Origin: Pseudomonas entomophila
Lineage (GTDB): Bacteria; Pseudomonadota; Gammaproteobacteria; Pseudomonadales; Pseudomonadaceae
DNA length: 64,000 nucleotides
Assembly: GCF_013523125.1 (NCBI RefSeq)
Contig: NZ_JAAMQJ010000004.1
Location: 62,001-126,000, forward strand
Direction of reading: 5' to 3'
A program made the position numbers and the translations under genes. Positions 9,548 to 17,786 of this stretch are shown in pieces (positions within the stretch are counted from its first letter, which is position 1; every line of letters starts with the position of its first letter). The notes beneath the pieces are model-generated. The model was given only the letters and a program-made list of their open reading frames with translations. It searched no databases and was not told the origin of the DNA.

Positions 9548-11056
9548 TCAGCTCAGGTTGCGGATGCCGTACTTGCGCAGACGATGGGCAATTGCCGTGT
9601 GCGATGTCTCCAGGCGAGTCGCCAACAGACGTGTTGAAGGGAAGCTGACATAGAGTTTTTGCAGCAGGTCGCGCTCGAAGGCCTCCACGGCCTGCTCGAG
9701 GCTGACTATTTCGCTGTCCTGTCTGCCGCCCACCGAGGTGCCGGCGATATCGAGATCGTCGATCCCTACCCAGGGACCCTCACAGATGGCGGCGGCACGA
9801 AAGATCACGTTCTGCAACTGGCGCACGTTGCCCGGCCAGGGATTGGCCGCCAGTGCCGCATGGGTGGCCGTGGCCAGGCGACAGGCCGGGCGCTGGATCT
9901 GGGCGCAAGCCTGCTGCATGAACATGTGCGCCAGCAGCAGGATGTCCTGGCCGCGCTCGCGCAGGGGCGGTACCTGAAGGTTCAGCACGTTCAAGCGATA
10001 GAACAGGTCTTCGCGAAAGCTGCCTTGGGCGACCATGGCTTCCAGGTCACGGTGGGTCGCACTGATGATGCGCACATCGACCTTGATCTCGCGGTCACCC
10101 CCCACCCGGCGAAACGTGCCGTCGCTGAGAAAGCGCAGCAGCTTGGCCTGCAGGTAGGGCGACATCTCGCCGATTTCATCGAGAAACACCGTGCCGTGGT
10201 TGGCCAGCTCCATCAACCCCGGCTTGCCGCCGCGCTGGGCGCCGGTGAAGGCGCCGGGTGCGTAGCCGAACAGCTCGCTTTCGGCGAGGCTTTCCGGCAG
10301 CGCCGCGCAGTTGAGTGCCAGGAAAGGCCCGTTGCGTCGACTGCTGGCGGCATGGCAACCACGGGCCACCAGCTCTTTGCCGGTCCCCGTCTCGCCTTGC
10401 ACCAGCAAGGGCGCCTCCAGCCCGGCCACCCGCAGTGCCCGTGCCTTGAGGGTCCGGATGGCGGGCGATTCGCCCAGCAAGGCGTCGAACCCCTCGGCAT
10501 GACCATGGTGCAGGGCCGACAGCCGCTCGCCCATGCGCTGCGGCGGATACAGCGTCAGCAGACCGCCGGCGTCGGTGATCGGCGTAGCGTCGAGCAGCAG
10601 GCTCTGGCCATCGAGCTGCACCTCGCGCATCGGCAGGCGAAAGTTGTTGTCCAGCAGCGCTTGGTGCAAGGCCGGGTCGCCGAACAGCTCGCCGATCGAG
10701 CGCCCGGCCGATTCGCGTCCGCACAGCGCGATGAACGCCGGGTTGGCGAGCAGCACCTGGCCGGCGCGATCGACTGCCAGCACCGGGTCGCTCATGGCCG
10801 CCAACAAGGCATCGAGCTGCAGATGGCGGCGTTGTCCTGGCAGGATGTCGACCACTTCCACGGCCTGCACGCCGTTCACCTCGAACAGGGCGTCGTGCAA
10901 CTCTTCGAGTACCGACGGGCTCAGGGTCGGGGCGTCGATGTAGACGTTGGGCGGAACCATCTCCACGGCATCGAGGTTGAGGTGGCGTGCACCGAGCAAG
11001 GCCAGGACTTCCTGGGTGATGCCGACGCGGTCGATGAAGCTGACATGGATGCGCAT
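9548..11056 (-). CDS. gcsR: Sigma-54 enhancer-binding regulator, TyrR/GcsR type
   Basis: Activator that in P. aeruginosa senses glycine and switches on the sigma-54-dependent glycine cleavage operon. The 502 residues run: N-terminal ACT domain (about 1-72), a PAS-like segment (about 78-175), the AAA+ domain, and a C-terminal TyrR-type helix-turn-helix (about 476-500). Walker A is GETGTGKE at 221-228, the sigma-54 contact loop GAFTGA at 268-273, and Walker B FLDEIG at 291-296, so it should be a competent activator. PhhR/TyrR is the alternative family member, but the adjacent gcv genes and matching operators favour GcsR. Confidence 0.85.
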   Translation of the reverse strand: MRIHVSFIDRVGITQEVLALLGARHLNLDAVEMVPPNVYIDAPTLSPSVLEELHDALFEVNGVQAVEVVDILPGQRRHLQLDALLAAMSDPVLAVDRAGQVLLANPAFIALCGRESAGRSIGELFGDPALHQALLDNNFRLPMREVQLDGQSLLLDATPITDAGGLLTLYPPQRMGERLSALHHGHAEGFDALLGESPAIRTLKARALRVAGLEAPLLVQGETGTGKELVARGCHAASSRRNGPFLALNCAALPESLAESELFGYAPGAFTGAQRGGKPGLMELANHGTVFLDEIGEMSPYLQAKLLRFLSDGTFRRVGGDREIKVDVRIISATHRDLEAMVAQGSFREDLFYRLNVLNLQVPPLRERGQDILLLAHMFMQQACAQIQRPACRLATATHAALAANPWPGNVRQLQNVIFRAAAICEGPWVGIDDLDIAGTSVGGRQDSEIVSLEQAVEAFERDLLQKLYVSFPSTRLLATRLETSHTAIAHRLRKYGIRNLS

Positions 11057-11267
11057 GGAGGAGGGCCGCAGGGTAGAAGCGCGCAGTATGCCTGGGGACT
11101 GGCGACGGTGCGAAAGAATCGGCGGGTGGCAGGCAAAGGCGACAGATCCGCTGGCGATTCACGCTGGCGAACGGCCAGGTTGCCGAACGCATGGGGGTTG
11201 GCAGGCCTCGTCGAGGTCGGCCCGGTGGCTGCCGTGGAAGGGCCGTGCCACCTCTCCGGTCTTCGCG

Positions 11268-11627
11268 CTACACCAGATGCTCCGGCTTGACCGGGTCGCC
11301 CGAATGCACGTCCAGCTGGGCACGCACGTCTTCGAACATCGCATCGTAGCAAGCGTGTGCCGAAACGATGCCGGCATCGCTGGGCAGCCCATGACGGTGC
11401 GCGATGCGGGTGGCGTGGCGGGCGAAGTCGAACGCCTGGTCCTTGGGCAGGAAGAACGTCTCGTCCAGGGCCGTGCCCTGGACCGTGCCGTGCAAGCGGA
11501 ACTGCATGCCCTGACCCTCCCGTGGATCCTGGGCGACCTCGTAGTCCAGGCTCAGCTCGTAGCTGTGATCGTCCTTGTTCAACGCATGACGCTCGATGTG
11601 CAGGTGACCAGGTACGAAACGGGCCAT
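11268..11627 (-). CDS. Small hypothetical protein, DUF5064-like
   Basis: A 119-residue soluble protein beginning MARFVPGHLHIERHALN. It resembles, from memory, the Pseudomonas-restricted DUF5064 family; no function is known to me. The start at 11627 is chosen over an in-frame ATG at 11699 because GAGGAG lies eight bases upstream of it. It is histidine-rich (paired HLH, RHATRIAHRHG and similar) and acidic, with no signal peptide or membrane helix. It lies between gcsR and the heme genes, all on the minus strand. Confidence 0.65.
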   Translation of the reverse strand: MARFVPGHLHIERHALNKDDHSYELSLDYEVAQDPREGQGMQFRLHGTVQGTALDETFFLPKDQAFDFARHATRIAHRHGLPSDAGIVSAHACYDAMFEDVRAQLDVHSGDPVKPEHLV

Positions 11628-11702
11628 GTCGATCTCCTCAGGGCTGGGGTGGCGAAGGGTGTGCCCTTCTGGCAGGCAGTGCATGACAGCTTGCCGCACA
11701 GG

Positions 11703-12200
11703 TCAACCCCCTTGCGACTTGCGGTCCTCCGAAGGGCTCGCCGGGGACGGCGACAGGACGACCCGTTCAGGCCGCGACCAGATCCACAGGTTGCCCAGCG
11801 CCATGCCGCCGATGGCCAGGAACACCGGCCAGCGATGCTCGAGCCAGACCAGCATCACGACCGCGCAGACGAGCATGCTCACGGTGGCGCTGACCTTGGC
11901 CCGACGCTGGATGACCTTGCCGTTGCGCCAGTTGTGCAGGATCGGCCCGAACACCCGGTGCGTTTCCAACCAGGCGCTGAGCCTGGGCGAGCTGCGCGTC
12001 GCTGCCCAGGCCGCGAGCAGGATGAACTCGGTGGTCGGCAGCCCGGGGATGACGATCGCGATCAGGCCGATCCCCAGGCTGGTGTAGGCCAGGAGCGCGT
12101 AGAGCAGGCGGGACAGCTTGGATCGGGCGGGCTGGGTCATGGTCTCGCGCAACGGTGGTTCGACCGCCAGCAGCGGCGGTCGAGTACGGGTCAGGCGCAT
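11703..12200 (-). CDS. YbaN/DUF454 family inner-membrane protein
   Basis: Up to 165 residues with about three hydrophobic helices and the family signature IVIPGLPTTEFILLAAWAA, followed by a conserved LETHRVFGPILHNWRNG stretch. Function is not established for the family. Its first ATG overlaps the hemO stop by ten bases, so it is likely cotranscribed with hemO. A second candidate start, MTQPARSKL at 12140, removes a proline-rich leader and may be the true one; neither has a strong ribosome site. A similar gene next to heme oxygenase is, as I recall, found in other P. putida-type genomes. Confidence 0.75.
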   Translation of the reverse strand: MRLTRTRPPLLAVEPPLRETMTQPARSKLSRLLYALLAYTSLGIGLIAIVIPGLPTTEFILLAAWAATRSSPRLSAWLETHRVFGPILHNWRNGKVIQRRAKVSATVSMLVCAVVMLVWLEHRWPVFLAIGGMALGNLWIWSRPERVVLSPSPASPSEDRKSQGG

Positions 12201-12799
12201 GCCGTCTCGTTCGCGTAGGCATGCTGGAGCAGAACGGTGAAGCGTTCGAAGGCTGCGACCGCGCCGTGGTCGGCAGCGACGTCCTGTTCGGCGCTCAAGG
12301 TTACCGCATCGAGCGCCCGAACGAAGCGTTTCCAGCCATCGGCGCGGCCGCCTTCGGGTTCGCTCAGGTGGCGTGCCCCGAAGTGCGCCGACAAGCCCAG
12401 GGCTTCGGCGCGCTTGATCAGGAACGCAGCGCCCAGTTTGGAGCCTTCCGAGACGAAGATCCAGCCCAGTGCGCTACCCAGGTCGAGCGCGGTCGGCGCA
12501 CCTGCGACGGCCGCCGGAAGGGGCAGACCCAGATCGACCAGATCCAGGCGCGCCTCCTCGGCGCGGCAGCGTTGCGGCAAGTCGGGAAACAACGCCACCA
12601 GACGTGGATCGCCATACAGCGGTCGCAGCTCTGACTGGAACAGGTACTGAGCGGCGACGAAGCGAGCGAAACGCGCTCGGTCGTCGAACGGCGCGTGGCT
12701 TTTGACCAACGCGTCCAGAACGCTGTGCGGGGCGTGGGTGACGTGGTTCAGGCGCTGCGAGCGCAGGAGGGGGCGTTCAACGGATGAGGTTTGGGTCAT
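12191..12799 (-). CDS. hemO: Biliverdin-producing heme oxygenase, PigA/HemO type
   Basis: Opens imported heme to biliverdin, CO and iron in the cytoplasm. The 202 residues contain RSQRLN near the start, RFVAAQYLFQ, FVSEGSKLGAAFL and FGARHLSEPEGGRA, all characteristic of PigA. The likely proximal haem ligand is H25. N18 and K33 align, from memory, with PigA residues (N19, K34) tied to its unusual beta/delta cleavage. The start at 12799 has GAGG seven bases upstream; an in-frame ATG at 12829 lacks one. It lies downstream of the heme receptor and overlaps the ybaN-like gene. Confidence 0.9.
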   Translation of the reverse strand: MTQTSSVERPLLRSQRLNHVTHAPHSVLDALVKSHAPFDDRARFARFVAAQYLFQSELRPLYGDPRLVALFPDLPQRCRAEEARLDLVDLGLPLPAAVAGAPTALDLGSALGWIFVSEGSKLGAAFLIKRAEALGLSAHFGARHLSEPEGGRADGWKRFVRALDAVTLSAEQDVAADHGAVAAFERFTVLLQHAYANETACA

Positions 12800-12842
12800 G
12801 GCAGCCTCTCGAGGCGAAGTGAAGAGCACTCAATAAAGACGA

Positions 12843-12877
12843 ACCAGAGCGTTCGCATACGTAACGATCGCTCTGGT
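12843..12877 (-). other. Stem-loop between heme receptor and hemO
   Basis: Arms ACCAGAGCG (12843-12851) and CGCTCTGGT (12869-12877) form a perfect 9-bp stem, extendable by three pairs past one mismatch. There is no T-run, so this may be an attenuator, partial terminator or mRNA-processing hairpin that sets the receptor-to-hemO ratio. It sits in the only gap between the two genes. Confidence 0.45.
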
Positions 12878-12896
12878 CCACGGTCATGTCGCTTGG

Positions 12897-15497
12897 TCAG
12901 ATGTCCCACACCAGGTTGATGGCGACGTTACGCCCTGGTGCCGTCAGGCGATCCAGATTGGCGGGTTGGGTCACGGCCGCTTCGCTCTGGCCATTGCTGC
13001 CCACCGAGGCGTACTTGCGCACGTCTTCCCATTGGCGATACTGCTTGTCCGTCAGGTTGTACAAGCCTGCATTGAGCGTCAGGTCGTCGGTGAGCTTGTA
13101 GAAGCCCGTGAGGTCGAGTACGCCATAACCTGCGGTCCTGAAGCCGGTGCTACTGCCATCGGGCGCGTAGAACTGCGTGTCGTCCACACGGCTCTTGCGT
13201 TTCACCAGGGTCCAGCTCAACTGCGCGCCATGCCTGGCCCGTTCATAGCCCAGACCCAGAACACCGGTCAGCGGCGCGACGCTGTTCAGCGGCTGACCGG
13301 TATCGTCGTTGCGGCCATGCTGGTAGGCCACCGACGCCAGCGAGTAGAGCCCGTCGAAGCCACCGAAGCGGTCGAGGTTCAGGCGGCCTTTGAGCTCGGC
13401 CCCCTGGATGGTGGCACGCTTGATGTTGTTGGCCTGGAAGGTGGTCTCCAGGTTGGCCGACTGCACGCCGTTCTCGTCGATGAAGTCGCGGTACCGGTTA
13501 TAGAAGGCCGCCACGGAGAACTCCCCGGTGTCGTAGTGGCCACGCACGCCTGTCTCCAGGCCTTTGCTGGTTTCTGGTCTCAGGCCAGGGTTTGGCTGGA
13601 CCACGTAACCATCGCCGATGTTTTCGAAACGCCCGTACAGCGATTTGGCCATGGGCGTGCGGAAACCCTCGGCATACTGGGCATACCAGGTGTTCTGCTC
13701 ATCGAGTGCATAGGTCAGGCCCAGCTTGGGCGACAGGCGGTGCCAGGTCTTGGACGAGTCGTCGACACGGCTCGGCATCCCGTTGCTGCCTTGCAGCGAG
13801 CGCAGGTAGGCGTCGGTCATCTTCGGTTCGAGGTGCGTGTAGTCGTAGCGCAGCCCAGGCAGGAAGGTCCAGTCGTTCCAGCGAATCTCGTCCTGCACGA
13901 ACAGGCTGTAGGTGTCGTAAGTCGGGTCCGGGAAGTCGCTGACCTGCGGCTGCGCGCTGTCCGGCCGGTCGGCGCCTACACGGGGGCGCTTCGACCCGAC
14001 GGCCAGGCAGGTCGCCGTGCCGCTGCGCGAACCGGTAATCCGCTCGTGACGCCAGGTTGCGCCATAGGTCACCTGGTGCTGCGTCGCGGCCAGGTCGAAG
14101 GCCTTGTCCAGCTGCATGTCATAGACCCACTGACGATTCTTGTACGTGGTGTGCCGCGTACGCAGTACCCGATAGCTGAACGGGAAGTAGTCTTCTTCGG
14201 TGGACTGGTCGGTCTTGGCCAGCTGGTAATTCAGGCTCCATTTGACCTGGTCGGCCATGGGTGTATCGAGGCCGAACTGGTTGTCGATGCCGACGCGCTC
14301 ACGGGTGATGGTGTCGTTGCCGAGCCGACTACGGTACAGGCCCAACGGACGGCCATCGTTGAACGGGCCACCTACGGCGCTGAGCTGGTTCTGGTCGCGA
14401 TCGTCCTTGTAGCGCTCGTAGGTCAGCCCCAGACGCGCATCCTCGTCCAGGTGCCAGCCCAGCTTGGCGAGCACGTTGGTGGTACGCACGTCCTGGGGGT
14501 TGGCCTGCGTGCGTGCCACGCCGGTTCCACCATGCCGCCCATAGGACTCGGTCTCGTGGCCGTTGCGCTGGCTCAGGTGCAGCAGGCCTTCGACATCGCC
14601 CTGACGGCCGGCCACGGTGGCCGAGGTCAGCCAGCTGTCATCGGCCGAGCTGTAGCCGGTCTTGAGGCGCGCGCCGACGTCTTGGCCTGGCTTGATGATG
14701 TCGTCGGGATCGAGGGTGAAATAGCTGACCGCGCCGCCGATTGCGTTGCTGCCATAGAGCACCGAAGCCGGCCCGCGCAGGATCTCGACACGCTTGATGA
14801 TCTCCGGGTCGACGTAGTTGCGTTGGGTTTGCGCGTAAGGCCCGTAGAAGAAACCGTCGGGAACCGTCACGCCATCGATTTGCGTGAGGATCCGCTCACC
14901 GTCGATGCCACGGATGTTGTAGCCGTTCAGACCGCTGCGCTGGCCGACACCGCCGACGATGACGCCTGGCTCATGGCGCACCAGTTGCTTGATGTCGTTG
15001 ACGTTCTGCCGGTCCAGCTGCTCGCGGGTCTGCACGCTGACCGTGCTCGGTACCGAGGCGACGTCCTGTGGCGTGCGCGTGGCGCTGACGGTCAGCTGTT
15101 GCAAAGCGATGACGGAGTCGGCCTGTTCGCGCTCGAGCACCACATGGCCGTGGCTGAGCGGCCGGAAGCGCAGCCCGGTGCCTTGCAGCAGGCGCTGCAA
15201 CGTCTGCTCGGCCGGCAAGGTGCCGTGTACGCCTGGCGACGACACGTCGGCCACCAGTGCCGTCGGATAATCGACCTGCCAGCCTGTGACCTGCATGAAA
15301 GCCTCGAGCGCCGAGACCAGAGGGCGTTGATCGAGGGTGAACGCAGTCGGGTCGGCGGAGGACGGGCTTGCCTGGGCGCGCGGCTCGGCCATGACGGCGG
15401 GGCCGTAGAGACCACTGGTCAGCATCGCCAGTGTCAACAAGGACAGCTGGCTCAGGCGGCGTGGAGTCGTGGAGGGGTGAAGTGGACCTGTGAACAT
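12897..15497 (-). CDS. TonB-dependent heme/hemoglobin receptor with STN signalling domain
   Basis: Outer-membrane receptor that takes up heme using TonB energy and, through its N-terminal signalling domain, should report ligand binding to an inner-membrane anti-sigma factor. From the ATG at 15497 (GGAG eight bases upstream) it is 866 residues. It has a signal peptide to about VMAEP, an STN domain (FTLDQRPLVSALEAF and LQRLLQGTGLRFRPL), a plug with VSATRTPQDVASVP and GYNIRGIDGERI, then the barrel ending in the aromatic-terminal NLVWDI. Best functional analogue is HxuA/PA1302 of P. aeruginosa. The cognate sigma factor is upstream but no FecR-type gene is present. Confidence 0.88.
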   Translation of the reverse strand: MFTGPLHPSTTPRRLSQLSLLTLAMLTSGLYGPAVMAEPRAQASPSSADPTAFTLDQRPLVSALEAFMQVTGWQVDYPTALVADVSSPGVHGTLPAEQTLQRLLQGTGLRFRPLSHGHVVLEREQADSVIALQQLTVSATRTPQDVASVPSTVSVQTREQLDRQNVNDIKQLVRHEPGVIVGGVGQRSGLNGYNIRGIDGERILTQIDGVTVPDGFFYGPYAQTQRNYVDPEIIKRVEILRGPASVLYGSNAIGGAVSYFTLDPDDIIKPGQDVGARLKTGYSSADDSWLTSATVAGRQGDVEGLLHLSQRNGHETESYGRHGGTGVARTQANPQDVRTTNVLAKLGWHLDEDARLGLTYERYKDDRDQNQLSAVGGPFNDGRPLGLYRSRLGNDTITRERVGIDNQFGLDTPMADQVKWSLNYQLAKTDQSTEEDYFPFSYRVLRTRHTTYKNRQWVYDMQLDKAFDLAATQHQVTYGATWRHERITGSRSGTATCLAVGSKRPRVGADRPDSAQPQVSDFPDPTYDTYSLFVQDEIRWNDWTFLPGLRYDYTHLEPKMTDAYLRSLQGSNGMPSRVDDSSKTWHRLSPKLGLTYALDEQNTWYAQYAEGFRTPMAKSLYGRFENIGDGYVVQPNPGLRPETSKGLETGVRGHYDTGEFSVAAFYNRYRDFIDENGVQSANLETTFQANNIKRATIQGAELKGRLNLDRFGGFDGLYSLASVAYQHGRNDDTGQPLNSVAPLTGVLGLGYERARHGAQLSWTLVKRKSRVDDTQFYAPDGSSTGFRTAGYGVLDLTGFYKLTDDLTLNAGLYNLTDKQYRQWEDVRKYASVGSNGQSEAAVTQPANLDRLTAPGRNVAINLVWDI

Positions 15498-15738
15498 CGA
15501 GGCGCTCCCTGTCGCGCGAATCGTTAGAGGCAGTGACCGATCCCGTGAATGAATGGAAATCAGTTGCATTGGCTATAACAAGACGCATGAGCCTGTGGAA
15601 TCGCGTAAAAAAACCGTCGAAGCCCCGACCCATGCGTATCGCGGTCGGCAAGGTGTGCCAACAGGATGAAGCGATCACCCGCAGGGCGCCTGCTCGGATC
15701 GGTGGGGGCGGCCTCGCCATGGCCACTGTCTCCAACAC

Positions 15739-16248
15739 CTACCGCCAGCGCCCGGCGACCTCCTGGCAGAGGCCTTTGATCAGCTTCAGCTCCTTCTGCA
15801 CGGTGCTGGGCGAGACCTGCAAGCGCGCAGCGATCTCCAGGTAGCTGGCGCCTTGGAGGCGGCTGAGTGTGAAGATGCGCCGCTGACGCGGGGTCAGCGT
15901 CAGGCGCGTGCCCAGGCGTCGCAGCAGCTGCTCGGCATGGGCGGCCTCCTCACAGGTGCCGATCGGTGCGGGCACGTTGTGCAACACCCGTTCGGGCACG
16001 TCGTCGAGCAGCGTACGCCTCTGCAGCCTGCGCGCCCGCAGATGATCCAGCGCCAGGTTGCGTGCCACCTGGAACACGAAGGGTTCCAGGTGCTCGACAG
16101 GGCGTTCGCGCAGGGCCCGGGCCACGCGCAGGTAGGTCTCCTGAAGCAGGTCCTCGGCGGTGCTGGGGCTGTCGACCAGGCGCTGCAGGGTGCGCAGCAG
16201 GGGCGTGCGGTGGGTGAGGAAGAAGGCATTGAAGCGGGACTGAATCAC
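15739..16248 (-). CDS. FecI-type ECF sigma factor for heme signalling
   Basis: A 169-residue ECF sigma factor with region 2 (AEDLLQETYLRVARALRE and the following FVFQVARNLALDHLRARR) and region 4 helix-turn-helix (SYLEIAARLQVSPSTVQKEL). It belongs to the iron-starvation class that normally works with a FecR-like anti-sigma and a TonB receptor carrying an STN domain, as HxuI-HxuR-HxuA do. The start is GTG at 16248 with AGGT nine bases upstream. A strong Fur box lies just before it, so iron limitation should induce it. The receptor follows after 241 bases; the expected anti-sigma gene is absent. Confidence 0.9.
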   Translation of the reverse strand: MIQSRFNAFFLTHRTPLLRTLQRLVDSPSTAEDLLQETYLRVARALRERPVEHLEPFVFQVARNLALDHLRARRLQRRTLLDDVPERVLHNVPAPIGTCEEAAHAEQLLRRLGTRLTLTPRQRRIFTLSRLQGASYLEIAARLQVSPSTVQKELKLIKGLCQEVAGRWR

Positions 16249-16273
16249 GGGGGATGACCTGGACCGATGATCA

Positions 16274-16292
16274 GTTAATGATAATTATTGTC
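16274..16292. promoter_or_regulatory. Fur box upstream of the heme sigma factor
   Basis: GTTAATGATAATTATTGTC matches 16 of 19 positions of the Fur consensus GATAATGATAATCATTATC and keeps the inverted-repeat core. It ends about 25 bases before the sigma-factor start codon on the minus strand, where bound Fe-Fur would block transcription. Confidence 0.85.
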
Positions 16293-16634
16293 ATCAAAAC
16301 GTCGGTCAAGCGATGCGCCAAGGGCATCGTGTATCCATATGTGATGCAAAGATGACCGCTGCACGGTTCATGCACCTTGCGCCGGTCATGAAGCGGACGC
16401 GTAAAGAATTGCGTCAGTGCGATGTCGGGCTGTGCAGCAAGGCTCTTGAAAACGGCCTACGTGATGAAATCCTTTAACGAGGACTCAAAAACGCTAAGAA
16501 TCAGGCAGCTGTGTTCTAAAACGCTAACGATGTCGCCAAAGGCCGATGGAATCGAATCAGGTGAAACCGTTCGTCTTCGCCGGCTTGGGAAGCTCGACGG
16601 ACGTTTTCGGTGTTTTTCGGAGGGAGGGGAGATA
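16293..16634. other. Gene-free spacer between heme locus and tRNA-Gly
   Basis: About 340 bases with lower GC than the flanks. The minus strand here should include the promoter of the sigma-factor gene beyond the Fur box. No reading frame with protein-like composition and a ribosome site is visible, and no repeat or phage/integron remnant stands out beside the tRNA. Confidence 0.5.
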
Positions 16635-16708
16635 TGGAGCGGGTAGAGGGAATCGAACCCTCAACTAAAGCTTGGGAAGCTTTCGTTTTGCCACTAAACT
16701 ATACCCGC
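16635..16708 (-). tRNA. tRNA-Gly (anticodon CCC)
   Basis: The minus strand folds as a full cloverleaf: acceptor GCGGGTA/TACCCGC, D-arm with AGTTTAGTGG, anticodon loop TTCCCAA (anticodon CCC), T-loop GGTTCGATTCC, discriminator T and an encoded CCA at the 3' end. Length is 74 bases including CCA. It reads GGG glycine codons. It is a single gene, not part of a tRNA cluster. Confidence 0.95.
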
Positions 16709-16841
16709 GTGTCGAGCGATCCGCCGCGTCTTGCCTTATGCCGCCTGGTTATGACCAGCACCCGCTTCGGAGCTGAACGTTTTACCAGAACCTGTGCTTG
16801 ATGAGAAGCCTGGGACTCAAAAAAACTGAAATCACCGCGTT

Positions 16842-17534
16842 TCAGACCAGCGCGATCTCCGCTGCAGTCAAGGCCCGGTACTCCCCCGGCGCCAGCCGTT
16901 CATCCAGCACGATACCCCCCATCCGCTCCCGGTGCAGCCCGATCACCTTGTTGTCGAAGTAGCCGAACATCCGTTTCACCTGATGATAACGCCCCTCGAC
17001 GATGCTCAGCCGGGCCAGGCGCGGGCCCAGCACGACCAGCTCGGCGGGGAGGGTGGTGAGGTCCTCGAAGGCGAAGTAGATGCCTTGGCGGAACTGCGCT
17101 GCATACTGTGCGGTGATCTCGTCCTGCGTCTCGACCCGGTACACCTTCGGCAGCTTGGTGACCGGTTGGGTCAGGCGGCGTGACCACTGCCCGTCGTTGG
17201 TCAGGATCATCAGCCCGGTGGTGTTGTAGTCGAGCCGACCGGCGATGTGCAGGCCATGGCCCACGTCGGCTGGCAGCAGGTCGATCACGGTACGGTGATC
17301 CGGGTCGGTGGTGGCGCTGACGCAGCCTGCCGGCTTGTGCAGCATCCAGTACCGCGCCGGCTCGCCGGCCTGTACCACGCGCGCATCGACTTCGATCCGG
17401 TCGAAGACGCTGACGTCATGGCGGGGATCGTCGACCGCGTGGCCGTTGACGCGCACGCGACGCTGGGCCAGCGACAGGCGCACCTGCTGGCGGTTGAAGC
17501 ACGGCAGGTTGCCGAGGAAACGGTCCAGGCGCAT
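16842..17534 (-). CDS. rsuA: 16S rRNA pseudouridine(516) synthase RsuA
   Basis: Isomerises U516 of 16S rRNA to pseudouridine. The 230-residue protein has an N-terminal S4-like RNA-binding segment (MRLDRFLGNLPCFNRQQVRL) given only in part here, and a catalytic core with aspartate D102 in GRLDYNTTGLMIL. The later EGRYHQVKRMFGY motif marks the RsuA/RluB/E/F branch. RsuA is favoured over RluE/RluF by length and the FLGNLPCFNR start. It is downstream of the CWC gene on the same strand with a 29-base gap. Confidence 0.88.
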   Translation of the reverse strand: MRLDRFLGNLPCFNRQQVRLSLAQRRVRVNGHAVDDPRHDVSVFDRIEVDARVVQAGEPARYWMLHKPAGCVSATTDPDHRTVIDLLPADVGHGLHIAGRLDYNTTGLMILTNDGQWSRRLTQPVTKLPKVYRVETQDEITAQYAAQFRQGIYFAFEDLTTLPAELVVLGPRLARLSIVEGRYHQVKRMFGYFDNKVIGLHRERMGGIVLDERLAPGEYRALTAAEIALV

Positions 17535-17563
17535 GGATCAGTCCGATCGCGGAAAAGAAAGGG

Positions 17564-17779
17564 TCAAGCCGCTGGCGCGTCGTCCACCACCGGATCGAGG
17601 CCTTGTGCACAGCGTGGACACAGGCAGGCACGGTCGCGCAGGTCGGCGGCGATGGCCTGAAGCGCAGCCGGGTCGATCTTCACGTTGAAGCACCAACAGG
17701 CCTGCGTGGCGTTGGCCGGGTTGGCCAGGGCGCAATCGTTGAGGCTTGCGCAGGCAGGGCAGCGTCGGGTGTCGGTCAT
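17564..17779 (-). CDS. Cysteine-rich CWC family small protein
   Basis: A 71-residue protein with a CPAC...C...CWC cysteine array at the N-terminus and a second CLCPRC pair near residue 55, the pattern of the cysteine-rich CWC family thought to bind zinc. Its role is unknown. The start is set at MTDTRRCPACASLN (17779), seven bases after the diguanylate cyclase stop; upstream in-frame starts would overlap that gene. Close spacing suggests cotranscription with the cyclase and rsuA. Confidence 0.75.
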   Translation of the reverse strand: MTDTRRCPACASLNDCALANPANATQACWCFNVKIDPAALQAIAADLRDRACLCPRCAQGLDPVVDDAPAA

Positions 17780-17786
17780 GGTCGGG

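Noticed and set aside
12966..15527. Plus-strand 853-codon open frame opposite the heme receptor
   Set aside because: High GC suppresses stops on the complementary strand; the minus strand encodes an unmistakable TonB receptor.
15570..15738. FecR remnant between sigma factor and receptor
   Set aside because: All minus-strand frames were read; none shows a FecR-like N-terminal or membrane segment.
16422..16646. 74-codon plus-strand frame next to tRNA-Gly
   Set aside because: No ribosome site, composition unlike neighbouring genes, and it runs toward the tRNA; treated as chance.
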